Positions 49,401 to 61,744 of a stretch of 64,000 nucleotides of DNA are shown piece by piece. Numbering within the stretch: position 1 is the stretch's first letter; every line of letters begins with the position of its first letter. The notes beneath the pieces were generated by a model. That model was not told where the DNA came from, ran no database searches, and saw only the letters and a list, made by a program, of their open reading frames with translations. Source of the DNA: Mytilus galloprovincialis (lineage: Eukaryota; Mollusca; Bivalvia; Mytilida; Mytilidae); the NCBI RefSeq assembly GCF_965363235.1, contig NC_134839.1:96925743-96989742 (forward strand), in the 5' to 3' direction. Position numbers and translations under genes: made by a program.

Positions 49401-50858
49401 AGGTATTATAGGACATGAATATGGTAAGAATACATTTTATAAATAGTGCGCTTTTTGAATATAACTAACTATTATATTTTGTTTGTTTTCTCTTGCTGGA
49501 GAAGATAAAACGTTTCAATATAATATTCTACATGTCTCTTAAATTAATTGTTTGTGATCCTATTTTTCTTCAAGATGTCTGATATATTATACACTCATAA
49601 TTATAACAGCAATATTAAAATGGCAGGGGTACAGAATTATGAACAACTCGTCTACAAAAGTCCTTGTTAAAGTAAATTACCACCAGAGACCAAATAATAC
49701 GAGTGAAAGTAACACAAATATGATAGACAGCAACTACATGTAACGATAACAAGTGAACTAAGAACCTCGAATCAACAAGCGAACAAACAACACGCCAACC
49801 CAAACCCTTAATATAATTTTAAAGGTAAAAAGCTCTTAGTGGCCTCATGTTATATATGGTAGGTATTTCTTTTCTTATATTCCTATACAGCCATATTGTC
49901 GCACACAAATATTTTGTAAGTAACTATGACCTTGATCATGACTTCAACATCAATAATAATCCTCTCCATATATCTAAGTATAGTTTCAAACCCATTTAAC
50001 ACCCGGAAACTACTTTTCTGTACACATTGTGGTCTATTTGTATAAACTATGACATTAACTCTTGAGATACGAACATAAACATCAATGGGTCTCTTCACAT
50101 GTACCCAGGGTAAGTTCGACCTCATAGGTTCATGTAGTATTTGATCAGGCATCTGTAAACCACTTCCACCCCCCCCCCCCCCCCCCCCACACACACACCG
50201 GTTGGGTCTTTAGTAACTATGCAATTGACCTCTGTCAAAGTGACCTCAAACTCACCAAAGATCTCTCTAACAAATGTTACCGATTGCATTGAGGTGTAAA
50301 GTATTAAGAGTTTAATTATGGCATCTGGAAACAAAAATCTCTGACATACGAACGAATAAAAAAACTACACGCCTTCTGTTACTTTGTAGCGTTTAATATA
50401 TGTACAGGTTCCTTAACTTGACAGGCACAAACAAACAGTTGTGAGCACTAAGGCCCTCCCTGTAACCTTGTGCAAGGTGTGTAACAGTCCAACAAAAGAA
50501 CAAACTATAGAATTCACTTGCAGACCCTACACATTTTATGGTTAGTTTGTTTTCTATTTTAGTGTGTACGAAATGTTTACAAGTAGACCTTAATCAAGCA
50601 ACTAGTAATTAATAAATAAACCGATCAAACAATAAAATGACTATTTTCTTATGGGTGACAGTAACATTTGTTTTAGTATTCACATGTATTTCTTAATACT
50701 CTAGTTTTTAGCAATTTTAAAATTTCATAAAATCCGTCAGACCAGTTATTTACCGATACCTGTTACCTGTTTGGCGTATCAAATTAGAAGACTGGTACCT
50801 TTGATAACTAAACATGATATAAATATATATGTTTTGATATTTACATGTTTACTTACAG
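46447..50858. other. Intergenic, sparse repeats
   Basis: Contains an inverted repeat (48164-48266), an R2 fragment (48535-48640: GTTGAAGAGCATTGAGGA, GGTAATCTATGCCTGGG) and a poly-C plus (AC)n tract at 50169-50200. No exon with convincing splice sites and coding content found. Confidence 0.5.
48164..48266. repeat. Short inverted repeat, arms about 26 bp
   Basis: 48164-48190 (..TTTAATCTGCACGGCTCGG) faces 48241-48266 (CCGACCGTGCAGATTAAA..), differing by two or three bases, with a 50-bp GC-richer loop. Could be a tiny MITE remnant or a structured RNA element. An 86-residue ORF spanning it is not convincing. Confidence 0.7.
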
Positions 50859-53135
50859 GTCAATGTGAAACTCTCAGTGGTATTTATTTTTTTGTGCGTA
50901 AATGTCATTACAAGCGATACAGTTTGCAACCTTTCGAAGATTAACACGTGTAGTTTTATTATTGATGATAACTCTGTAAATAATTTGAAATTACAATTTA
51001 AAGAAACGGAAAGTCTATCTGCTAAAATAAGATTACAGTTTGCATCGCCTTTCAAATCTACAAATGGTACAATTTTACCAATTGACTGGACAATGACGAC
51101 TCGGGGGAAATATGGAGGCGATTTTTTCACTGCTTGGCCAGTTGATTATTCCCTTTATTCGTTTGGATTTTTAAATTCAAGAATGCTGTCTTATATTCCA
51201 TTAAATATAACTGTGAATCCACCTGGGTGTGACGTTTTAATAGGAAATATTAATACAGACTGTGGTATTACGCATGCTTTATCAACACAAATAAACATCC
51301 AAATTAAAGAGTCTCATCATAACCACAGCTTAAAGTGGTGTTATATAAAGGAATATAAGGAAGCCCGGGATACAATATTGTACACAATGATGGTATACTT
51401 TGGGATTCCATATGCGATGTTTGGGTTTCACTGTTGTCAGGAAGACGAGAGAATATTATCATGTGAAGATGAATATAACATGCAATGGAACGGATACCAA
51501 GTTTTACCATATTACGTTGGAATCGTTTTCTTTTGTTTCTTTCCAATTTTTCTGATGAAATTTAGTGCACGTGCAATGGATTCCGGCAACAAGTTCAAGG
51601 ACAAATCAAATTTATATGAAGATTTAGATTCGGATAAAGATGAATGGGTGTATTTACAAACTAGAAGCCCTGTTACATTTTCTAAGTTAATACTAGGCAT
51701 GTTTGGTTTAGGAATAAAACATCCAGTAACAGCATCTAGAATAAGAAGAGTCATTTTTGTCTTTATAGCACCTATAGCGATTTATGTTGAGATCTTAATG
51801 TATCATTTAGGGTGGCCCGAACTTGTTCCGGCACTAGTTAAAGCTAAAATACCTTTCGGATTTGCAAGTATAGCAGGTGGAATTGTCGACTGCCATCCCT
51901 TGTTTCTACCGATGATTGGAGGTCCATTTGTTGCGCTTCTAACATATCTAATGATCGGAATTATAGTTCTTGCACTTCCGAGAGATCTAGGTAAAGCTGT
52001 TGAAAAAGGCATTTCTTCCGATGGAAATGGTAGATGGACACTTTTGCGATTACACACAGTTACAATTGAAGAATTGTCTCTTAAATCCTGTGTCAATAAG
52101 ATTGGATATCATAAGGTTCATGCAGTGTTGAAAGCCAATATTTTTATGCTTATCAACCCAACATTTTGGCAATTTGTAATTAACTTTTTTGTTAAACGAT
52201 GGAAACGATGTAAGTTAAAAGTTTATGCAGCTGTGCCATCGAATCAGTGTATTCAGTATTTACTATTTTTGTTTCTTATTTTGTTTTATGTTGTGATTTG
52301 TTTTACTGAAACAATACTATGTATTTTATACTATGGCATTCCAATTTTCAAATTTCTCACCACAATGGTCAATGGTTATACAATGTATCTAAATAGACAG
52401 TTTCTAGATAGACATCAAGTGTTAAAGATTTTCTTCATGATAATGTCACCCTTGTGTTTAATGTATTATTTGTTCATGTCCTGTATTGTTATATCAGAAT
52501 CTTTTAACTTTTTGGCCAAAATCATATTTTTTGTTTACTTGTCAATTGTTATATTTCCTAATTATTCGTTTAGTTTTGTTTACTCAATTATCATGCTATT
52601 ATTTTTCATCTATCATATAATCATAGAAATTGAAAAGGATTACTTTGAACTACTGCATCAAACTATTAAAGCCGTGAAACATATGAAGGGTGAAAAGTCC
52701 AAAAGAGAGGAGATCAAGTGCACTGACTTATCTGAGTCAACTGTGGTAATCAAACAAGAGATGGTGGTGATAGGAGAACATAATTCAAATGAGCAGGAAC
52801 AATTAAGGGAGAAAAACAAGCTTCCTGGTATTGAGAGAGATTTATACGAGTATGTTGTACGAAAACATCGACCACTTCACATTGCTATTTTTATGACAGT
52901 AATTCAGATTTGTATAATGACATTTTTAGTATTTGCTTCCATAATATATGTGTCTAGATTTGTTGATGTTCAAGAAACAGACGAAAAGCATGAGATATTT
53001 CATGTGATAAGTATATTGTTAATTACGATCCTACCAAATCTTGTACACCGTGTGTTTACGCCCATAGTCAACAATAAAGTGAGAAAACATAAAATCAGAC
53101 AAACAGTCGACAACTTCTATCACATGCGAATATAA
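50859..53135 (+). CDS. Multi-pass membrane protein of unknown function, long single exon
   Basis: An open frame of about 758 codons ends at TAA 53133-53135. It has a hydrophobic leader (KLSVVFIFLCVNV), an extracellular-like region of about 150 residues with several Cys and N-glycosylation sequons, then about ten hydrophobic spans separated by charged loops. These include an acidic DLDSDKDEW loop after the second span and a long Lys/Glu-rich loop (about residues 610-660) before the last two or three. No ATG opens the frame: the exon begins after a good acceptor (TTACTTACAG, 50858) as GTCAATGTGAAA, so the start codon should be in an upstream exon I cannot place. The track of in-frame GTG at 50865 is not a credible eukaryotic start. 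I do not recognise the family; transporter, channel or receptor-like roles are all open. Confidence 0.8.
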   Translation, partial: VNVKLSVVFIFLCVNVITSDTVCNLSKINTCSFIIDDNSVNNLKLQFKETESLSAKIRLQFASPFKSTNGTILPIDWTMTTRGKYGGDFFTAWPVDYSLYSFGFLNSRMLSYIPLNITVNPPGCDVLIGNINTDCGITHALSTQINIQIKESHHNHSLKWCYIKEYKEARDTILYTMMVYFGIPYAMFGFHCCQEDERILSCEDEYNMQWNGYQVLPYYVGIVFFCFFPIFLMKFSARAMDSGNKFKDKSNLYEDLDSDKDEWVYLQTRSPVTFSKLILGMFGLGIKHPVTASRIRRVIFVFIAPIAIYVEILMYHLGWPELVPALVKAKIPFGFASIAGGIVDCHPLFLPMIGGPFVALLTYLMIGIIVLALPRDLGKAVEKGISSDGNGRWTLLRLHTVTIEELSLKSCVNKIGYHKVHAVLKANIFMLINPTFWQFVINFFVKRWKRCKLKVYAAVPSNQCIQYLLFLFLILFYVVICFTETILCILYYGIPIFKFLTTMVNGYTMYLNRQFLDRHQVLKIFFMIMSPLCLMYYLFMSCIVISESFNFLAKIIFFVYLSIVIFPNYSFSFVYSIIMLLFFIYHIIIEIEKDYFELLHQTIKAVKHMKGEKSKREEIKCTDLSESTVVIKQEMVVIGEHNSNEQEQLREKNKLPGIERDLYEYVVRKHRPLHIAIFMTVIQICIMTFLVFASIIYVSRFVDVQETDEKHEIFHVISILLITILPNLVHRVFTPIVNNKVRKHKIRQTVDNFYHMRI

Positions 53136-54110
53136 CTGAACATTGTGAAAACTTTCAATGTACCAAACTGTTTTAGAAATCCTTAAATAATTGTCCTTTT
53201 AAAGTATATTTATATGTCGATTTTTTTTTAATCGAACAAACTGTTTATGTCTTGATGTATGTGATTTGCTTTAAATTTGATATAACCTTTAGTAACTGAG
53301 AGTACTTATAGATAGATTCTCAGTGTATTTTGCCTGTAGTGTGTCGATCTGATAAATCAAGCCTTTCCAATTATAGATTTGTTCAGATTGTGCTCATGGG
53401 GTAATTTCGGAAGTAATTGGGTACTCACAATTTAAACAATGTGATATTATGTGTCTATATCCATCCAGAAACATAGTTCATTGACTGTTGTTGACACTTA
53501 TCCGCCTTATTCGTTTTTTTTTGTGTTCGTTCATTAGCTAGGGCGTTGATTTTTTTTATCTGTGTTCGCCAATTTTTCCTTCCGGGTCTTCTGTAGCTTC
53601 GCTTTATGTATGTGCTTTACTCATTTATGATAGCCATACGGTTGTTTATAGCTGCCTTTATCCACATCCGTTGATCTCAAGTGAGTTCTTGACTTAGATT
53701 TTTTATCTTGACTGAATTGTATTAGAGGAAGTGTGATTATTTAAAGTCTTGAGGTCGTTATCTATATGAAACATCCATCTAATATGTCTTTCATAATATT
53801 TAAAAAAAAAAAAATATCATCAGCTTGTAAATATTTATTTACATTAAATGTAAGTATTCGGCAAGACGTAAATATATCAGAGGAACAGCAAACTGTCATG
53901 TATTTGGTACTTGTTCAAGATTTCGCCCTTTTATGGCACAAAAGTGAAGATAAATTAAAAAAGAAATCATACTTGGTCATTTCAAGAAAATGTGATAAAA
54001 AATTAAAATGTACAATTCAAAAATGTTTTATGAGATAACGTATATTTGAGTGGCCAGTAGAGTATTAACGTAACTCCTTCTAAAAATATCTCGTAAAATT
54101 TTGCCTGTAC
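53136..54110. other. Intergenic, diverged R1 remnants
   Basis: Minus-strand R1-like fragments (AGTAACTGAGAGTAC near 53291; GATAGCCATACGGTTG near 53629). Nothing coding; the 90-residue ORF at 53766 has no family features. Confidence 0.5.
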
Positions 54111-54273
54111 CAGGGGCGGATGCAGGAATTTTCGAAAGGGGGGGTGCTAATCCAGGGCACCCAGGGCAAAGGGGGGGTGCAAAACATATGTCCCGATACA
54201 AATGCATTGATCGGCAAAAATAAAGGGGGGTGCGCACCCCCGGAACCCCCCCCCCCCCCTGGATCCGCCACTG
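54111..54273 (-). mobile_element. 163-bp G/C-rich MITE, inverted second copy
   Basis: Same element as 2431-2602 on the other strand: CAGGGGCGGATGCAGG left, CTGGATCCGCCACTG right, flanked by TGTAC (54106-54110, 54274-54278). Confidence 0.87.
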
Positions 54274-54410
54274 TGTACCTGAAAACACATGAAACACTTG
54301 ATAGTGACACATACTGATAAATATGTTTATATTGTATTTCTCGAATTTTTAAGATCATTTGTATGTCATTTTTAGCCATGTATGTATCACTTACTATAGG
54401 GACTTTTTGA

Positions 54411-54615
54411 ATGTATTTGTGTTACCTTACCATGTATTTGTGTGTTACCTTACCATGTACCTTACCATGTATTTGTGTGTAACCTTACCATGTATTTGTG
54501 TGTTACCTTACCATGTATTTGTATGTTACCTTACCATGTATTTGTATGTTACCTTACCATGTATTTTGTGTGTTACCTTACCATGTATTTGTGTGTTACC
54601 TTACCATGTATTTGA
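54411..54615 (+). repeat. Minisatellite, 23-bp unit
   Basis: About eight units of ACCTTACCATGTATTTGTGT plus GTT, with one shortened unit near 54455 and minor variants. The 87-residue ORF over it is a by-product. Confidence 0.9.
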
Positions 54616-55499
54616 CTTTTAAAATGTGTTGTGTGCATGACTTTTGTAAATAATGTGTATATTATTTTGTTATGTAGTCGATTCGAAGAGTCCATTATAG
54701 CAAATGTTAATATGTTATCTGTAAACTGAATATCGGCTTTCAATAAGACTTTGAGATGAATATAAAAATCTAAAAGACAATTATATGGATTTCTTAATAT
54801 GTCTTATCCTTTTCAATTATTTATCTGTAATTTAATAAATGAAGCAAGTGTTTTAAATCTTTATAGAAAATTAAATCCTAACCTCTTCTGGTTTTGTATG
54901 TGTATGCATGAAGATTTGAATGCATCTTTTGGTAATTATATTGAGGTGGAAAAGCGTTGAACAAAACGCAATCTGTACATGAAATTTGATTTTTTTGTAT
55001 AAAATATTTTCTAATTTTCCTAGATGCTACATGTCAGGATCATTCGATATGTTTTATTTTATTTCAATATTATAATATACAAACTTTCAGCAGTGTTTTA
55101 TAATATATCTTTTAGTTAACATGCAATGTTTACTGTTTTAGGAATAATAGAGTTATTTCGCTTGTGCCAGATCAAATAAACAGATACATACATTGCCACT
55201 AACCATCATATCTTTGATACACTGACGTTTTCTTCACTTTATATCAGCCAATATGGATTGTTATGAATGAGATATGTTGGTTAGGCAAACAAATGAATCA
55301 TTAGTTCAAAAGAATCTAAACTAAGTGGTTAAATCAAAAATGGTCTTTAAAGATATACAGGTGTCTTCATCTAATTGTAAGCTCTATGTTGGGCCGGGTG
55401 TACGGTGGTAGCTGTTGAGTTATGTCAATTATTATGCTTGGCTGTTCCTATCCCTCCCCATGAAGTATAAACATTACATTTTTAAATGTAATTATAAAA
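54616..55499. other. Intergenic, nothing recognised
   Basis: AT-rich, no coding signal or known repeat family seen. Confidence 0.5.
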
Positions 55500-55930
55500 A
55501 ATAACATGTGGTATGATTGCCAATGAGACAATTGTCCACAAGAGACCTACATGACACAGACATTAACAACTATAGGTTACCGTACGGCCTTCAACAATGA
55601 GCAAAGCCCATACCGCATAGTCAGCTATAAAAGGCCCCGATAAGACAATGTAAAACAATTCAAACGAGAAAACTAACAGCCTTATTTATATAAAAAAATG
55701 AAAAACCAAAAATGTAACACATAAAACAAACGACAACCACTGAATTACAGGCTCCTGACTTGGGACAGGCACATACTTAAATAAAGTGACGGAGTTAAAC
55801 ATGTTAGCGTGATCCCAACCCTCCCCCTAACCTGGGACAGTGGTATAACAGTACAACATAAGAACGAACTATAAAAATCAGTTGAAAAAGGCTTAACTCA
55901 TCAGATGGACAAAAATACAAGTTGAAATTA
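55500..55930 (+). repeat. Repeat R1, long copy
   Basis: GTGGTATGATTGCCAATGAG start, CGGCCTTCAACAATGAGC, TATAAAAGGCCCCGA, CAGGCTCCTGACTTGGGACA, CTGGGACAGTGGTATAACAG, and TTAACTCATCAGAT end. Best-preserved copy in the window. Confidence 0.85.
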
Positions 55931-56279
55931 GTTTGAAAATTAATAGCAGAGTAAATACATGTTGTTTGAATTACAAATGCATAATAACAGTTCATGCAGG
56001 CATTAAAACTGTATATATTTTATAAAGATAAAAATGAAGGAAAAGAACGAAAATGTAAGCAGTAAGGTTATGCGCATGCGTCAAACACATTTTGTGCTAA
56101 TTAGAAGACAACTTTGTTTACCAAGCGAAATAAAGTCGTCATATAAGAATTTAAGATAGACTACAAAATATCTGGTATAATCAAAGGTACAAGGCTTATA
56201 ATTAAAAACGCGACCAGTGAAGTATAAAAAAGAAATGCTGCATCATATATCTGTATTAAAACATTTCATCAATTATTGA

Positions 56280-56690
56280 AGAACCTTGCAATCCCGTTCC
56301 CTTTTCATGACTGGACCTATACCGCATTGGACTTATGACCGAGTTTGTACTTACATGAACAACACGAGAGTGCCACATGTGGAACATGATCTGCTTACCC
56401 TTCCGGAGCACCTGAGATCACCCCCATTTTTGGTGGGGTTCGTGTTGCTATGCCTTGTTTTTTTCTCTGTTTTGTTTTGTGTACACTATTGTTTATAAAA
56501 AGAAGACGTGGTATGACTGACAATGAGACAACTCTCCACGAAATACCAAATGACACAAAAATTAGCAACTATAGGTCACTGTTCGGTCTTCAACAATGAG
56601 TTGTTTGTCTTTTTATCTTTTAGCCATGGCGTTGTCAGATTTTCAATTTATGTGCTTGAATGTCCCTCTGGTATCTTTCGCCCCTCTTTT
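56280..56690 (+). repeat. Repeat R3 interrupted by a short R1 copy
   Basis: R3 runs from about 56280 (GTGCCACATGTGGAACATGA, TTCCGGAGCACCTGAGATCA) to 56492 and resumes at about 56600 (TTGTTTGTCTTTTTATCTTT, AGCCATGGCGTTGTCAG, CCCTCTGGTATCTTTCG). The insert (about 56499-56597) is a 5' R1 piece ending AACAATGAG. It is flanked by TTGTTT on both sides, which marks a target duplication and the boundaries of short R1 copies. Confidence 0.75.
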
Positions 56691-57787
56691 GCACATGTTA
56701 GTCTTAGATACATCATATTTTATCAGTTGTTATTGCTTTATTTAACTTTTAGTAACTGCGAGTACCTTAGTGTTTGTGTTTACTTAGTTGTTATGGGGAT
56801 TGGTATCGATCTGATGAGTTAAGCCCGTTTCAACTGATTTTTATAACGTTGTCTCTTTACAACACTGTTCAAGGTAGGGGGGGTGGGGTGGAGATGGGCA
56901 ACCACAAACATGTTTTAACCCTACTAGATTTTGTATGTGCCTGTCCTTATCCTTTAATGCAGTGGTTATTATATGGTGGAAACATATACCACATCTCATT
57001 TTCAAGGTTACAATAATATGGAAATAATGCGACTACTAAAACAAGTCCAATGAACTAAATTATAATGTTTTTGAAATCTTGTTGTTCTTTACTCAGCGGA
57101 GACGCATACCTTAAATACATACATATGTATATTATAGATGCAGCAACGCCAATAACATTTTTGCAAGACTGACATTGCTACAACAGAAAACTGACTCTAC
57201 TCCGAGAAAGCCATACTTTCTGAACCGTTACCAATAATAGTTTGCGTACAGAATAGTTTATAAGTTTACGTAAGAGGTTTTTCCAGTTGGCCGGTTAAAT
57301 ATGTTGACTTAAATACGGCCATTGACTAAACGCATAATTTGTTAATCGTTATCTTTCAGATATTTAGCTTTTGAGGTAACTATCTGTTTAATGATTAGTA
57401 AAACTTTAGTATAATATCTCTAATTACAGGCTTTTAAACTGGCAATTAATTAAACTTATCTCCTTAGCAATTGCAGTTCTCCATGTAGAAAACGTATATA
57501 TGTATTATGTAATCCAGGAACAACAAATGGAAGTGTTTAACGAACTTAACTGGCTATACAGCCCTTGCACGGTCGGTAATTGAGGAATATTCAGTTATTA
57601 CAGCATATTGACTCACAAAATTCAACTGAACTTTAAGTTTTATATTCAACTTTGTCAACTGTCCATTTTAGTAGTGCATTTTCATATTCTTGGTATATAA
57701 TTATTTTTTTGAGAAATGCACAGACAATTTTGAGTGTACGTAAACCGCTTTGTTTCAAACTAAGCGACATTTTCTGTATGTGAACTG

Positions 57788-58010
57788 TAAAATTGAGAAT
57801 GGAAATGGGGAATGTGTCGAAGAGACAACAACCCGACCAAATAAAAAACAACAGCAGAGGGTCACCAACAGGTCTTCAATGTAGCGAGAAATTCCCGCAC
57901 CCGGAGGCGTCCTTCAGCTGGCCCCTAAACAAATATATACTAGTCCAGTGATAATGAACGCCATACTAATTTCCAAATTGTACACAAGAAACTAAAATTA
58001 AAATAATAGT
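57788..58010 (-). mobile_element. Penelope-like element 3' tail, minus strand
   Basis: Same tail as 58130-58345: GGAAATGGGGAATGTGTC, TCTTCAATGTAGCGAGAA, CCTTCAGCTGGCCCCTAAA, ACACAAGAAACTAAAATT. It lies immediately ahead of the fuller element, same orientation, as a partial tandem. Confidence 0.82.
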
Positions 58011-58129
58011 ACATTTTGTTGTTGTTGTTGTTGTTTTCGTTGTAGAACCTCCTTGCAGGAGAAAAATGAGATTTTTTAAGCAGTTCAATACAAAATAACT
58101 CGGATGACGTATAACTTTTAACATTAGAT

Positions 58130-61100
58130 AAAATTGAGAAAGGAAATGGTGAATATGTCAAAGCGACAACCACCCGACCATAGAGCAAACAATAGCCGAA
58201 GGCAACCAATGGGTCTTCAATGTAGCGAGAATTCCCGCACCCGTAGGTGTCCTTCAGCTGGCCCCTAAAATATGCATAATAGTACAGTGATAATGGACGT
58301 CATACTAAACTCCGAATTATACACAAGAAACTAAAATTTAAAATCATACAAGACTAACAAAGGCCAGAGGCTCCTGACTTGGGACAGGCGCAAAATTGCG
58401 GCGGGGTTAAACATGTTTATGAGATCTCAACCCTCCCCCTATACCTCTAGCCAATGTAGAAAAGTAAAACAATAACAATACGCACATTAAAATTCAGTTC
58501 AAGAGAAGTCCGAGTCTGATGTCAAAAGATGTAACAAAAGAAAATAAATAAAATGACAATAATACATAAATAACAACAGACTACTAGCAGTTAACTGACA
58601 TGCCAGCTCCAGACCTCAATTAAACTGATTGAAAGATTATGTCTTCATCATATGAATATCAGGTACAATCCCTCCCGTTAGGGGTTTAGTATCATACTAT
58701 CATAAAATATATGAGAAGAACATAACCCGTGTCATGCCAACAACCGTTTTTTAGAAATAAATGTGTTTAGTTCCGATGCAAAGACCCTATCAGTGAATCA
58801 ATGTTAAAGCCAAAATATGCAATCTTTAATGACCTGACAACAGTATCGTAACTATACCCCCTTTTAATAAGTCTATTTAAAGGTTTTGTTAGTTTCTGAG
58901 GAGAATACTGACATTTTTGTGCTTTATAAAGAATATTTCCATAAAATTTTGGATGTGAAATACCTGAACGTATAAGATGTCTGCATGTTGAGTTATATTT
59001 ACGAATTATTTCCTTATACCGGTGATAAAATTTAGTAAATGTTTTGACCAGTTTGTGATATCGAAAACCCTGGTGTAATAATTTTTCAGTAATACATAAA
59101 TTTCTCTCGCTAAAATCTAATACATTGTTACATACACGAGCGAATCGTACAAGTTGAGATATATAAACACCATAAGATGGTGACAAGGGAACGTCACCAT
59201 CTAAAAATGGATAATTAACAATAGGAAATGAAAAATCATCTCTTTTATCATAAATTTTTGTATTAAGCTTCCCGTTTATGATATAGATATCAAGATCGAG
59301 GAAAGGGCAGTGGTCATTGTTATCATTAGCTTTATTTAAAGTAAGTTCTACAGGATAAATTTCTTTAGTATACATACTGAAGTCGTCATTATTTAGAGCC
59401 AATATATCATCCAAATATCTAAAAGTATTGTTAAATTTTTGTATCAAATGTTGTTTTGATGGGTCTTTGCTAATTTTAGTCATAAATTGTAACTCATAAC
59501 AATACAAAAACAGGTCAGCAATAAGTGGTGCACAGTTAGTCCCCATTGGAATTCCAATAACTTGACGATATACGGAATCTCCAAAGCGAACAAAAATGTT
59601 ATCAAGTAAAAATTCAAGTGCATAAATAGTATCAAAGCATGTCCAATTGACATAGTTCTTTTGTTTATTGCTACTAAAAAATGATCTAAAAGAGTTTGAA
59701 CATATGTACTCGCATTCCGACTTTTTAAATGCCCAGTTAATTAGGGATGTGAATTTTTTCTTAATAAGAATATGAGGCAAAGTGGTATATAGGGTAGAAA
59801 AATCAAAACTTTGAACAGATTCAAAATCACCAATATATGCATGCAATTTATCAAGTACTTCCAACGAGTTTTTGACACTCCAAAAGTAATTAATTCCACT
59901 ATTTTCAAAGGCCTTATTTGAACAATTTATTATCAGGTTTTTTATTGTACCAAGTGTACTAGTAAGTAAAACAGACAATTTAGTAGTTGAACAATGGCTG
60001 GAAGATGAAATAAATCTATATTTGTAAGGTTTTTTGTGCAGCTTCGGAAGCCAGTACATAGTTGGGACTTTCATTGTGTTTGGTTCTGCTTGTAAAGAAG
60101 TAGCTAAAAGTTTATGTTTGTTACAGATGTCGTTTTCTGAAAATGAAGTCAGTTGGAATGTTGGTGAATTCGTGATTTCCTTTTGCAGAACCTCTATATA
60201 AAATTTACGTCAAACAATAATGATATTATTAGCAGCTTTATCAGCCGGGACAAAAACAAATTCCTTGGCTAGTTCTGTTAGTTTATTTTTGATACGCGAA
60301 ATAGGGTTTTTATAGTTTTTGTTGAGGGTAAAATGTTCTTTAAAATGTTGTATTCGAATATCAACTATCTTCATTACTGAATTAAAAAAAGAGTCCAAAG
60401 ATTTTTTGTCAGCTTTTTCCCGTTTTACCCATTTCAAACAGTAGGCGCGGAGTGAGTCGTTGATGATATTACGACACTCATTCCAGTTAACAGTTGACGG
60501 GGGACGATATTTAGGTCCTTTACTGAGGAATGATTTTAACTCTCGGTCGCGAACGATGTTAAGGTCTCCTGTTATAACATGGGAAATTGGTCCATAGGTG
60601 TATTCTGAATTACTGCAATTACACGACATAGGTGTATTTTCAGTGATATTTACATCTTTACACAATTGGCTATAATTAAACACATATTTTCGGGTAGATT
60701 TCTTGTAAATATAACAAATGAGAGGGAGTTCAGTATTATCAAAATATCCAGGAATTTGGTCTTTAACAGAATGGTCGTTAAAAATACCGGCAATATTTAC
60801 AAAATCAAAACCTTTATTGACATACTTTATTTTAATAAAATGTTTTTTATGATCTTCAGGGCGATCAATTTTTGGAAACAGTTTAGAATAACAATATGCC
60901 ATTATAATTTGGACAATTTCATACTTAGGACTGTAATATGAAATTGTGTTGCAATCCTCTAAAATTTTATTTAATTTATTTATAGGTAAAGAACAAAGCT
61001 TGGTTAACAGATAATGTCTGCCGTTGTTTTTTGAAATGGAAATTAGGTCCGAAATATTTGTATGGTTGGTCCGAAATTTTCTTTGATTGCGATTTTTTCT

Positions 61101-61190
61101 GCGTCCATGAGAACGATTTTTACGAACAGTTTTAGAAACTATATCCAAAATGTTAACAGAATCGGTTCTTGATATATTGCCAATTCCCAT
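58130..61190 (-). mobile_element. Penelope-like retroelement, nearly complete
   Basis: Minus-strand element with its 3' end near 58130, a 3' untranslated tail of about 630 bp, and a coding region 58767-61190. The 5' end is not clear; it may extend to about 61700. Tails of the same family occur at 3321-3650, 43651-44228 and 57788-58010. No GIY-YIG endonuclease follows the RT. The Penelope-like class is inferred from RT motifs. Confidence 0.7.
58767..61190 (-). pseudogene. Reverse transcriptase ORF with one in-frame stop
   Basis: The upper part (60210-61190) encodes 326 residues with a basic N-terminus (SHGRRKNRNQRKFR), several Cys and a VPADKAANN motif just before a TGA at 60210-60212. The same frame stays open for 45 codons beyond it into the 435-residue part (58767-60074). 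The latter has YWLPKLHKKP, DFSTLYTTLP (RT motif A), GIPMGTNCAPLIADLF (motif B), FRYLDDIL (catalytic YxDD-type motif C) and FLDLDIYIINGKLNTKIYDK. The catalytic Asp residues are intact, so the single stop appears to be the only break. It may be a recent nonsense mutation. Not a host gene. Confidence 0.85.
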
Positions 61191-61744
61191 GATATTATCA
61201 TTAAGAGTTTATTTAGCAAACTGGGATAACTATATTCGTAAATATTAGATTTTATATAACTAAACCATTTTATAAATAAATAGAATCTATTAATTGAGAA
61301 CAATCTAAAGATATTTAAAAACATTAATTTGACATTAACAAAAAAAGTTCATACAAAACAATTGTGGTCTAATGCAATTATATTGAAGTGCACTTGGTTG
61401 AATCATGAAGATTATGATTACAAAAAAATCCAAATAAAGATACATCTAAAAAAAAAGATGATACAAGTGAGCCCTTTTTTATTTTCAGTAATCAAAAACG
61501 GACTGGTGTAGCCAATACTTAATTGATGATAGACAAAACGAAGATTATGTAAACCAAAACAAATCTAAAAAGATATAGATAAAAATGAAACTCGAAATAA
61601 GAATAAAGAACACGTAAATACGTGTATTATGATACTAGTTTTAAGGAAACACCTGACCTATGTACGAAAACTAAACAAATAAGTAACGATAACACTTATT
61701 AAACATGAACTTGCCAAATGCATAAAGATGACAATTATAAAAGC

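Noticed and set aside
54359..54622. Repetitive hydrophobic ORF (YHVFVCYL units)
   Set aside because: Direct translation of the 23-bp minisatellite.
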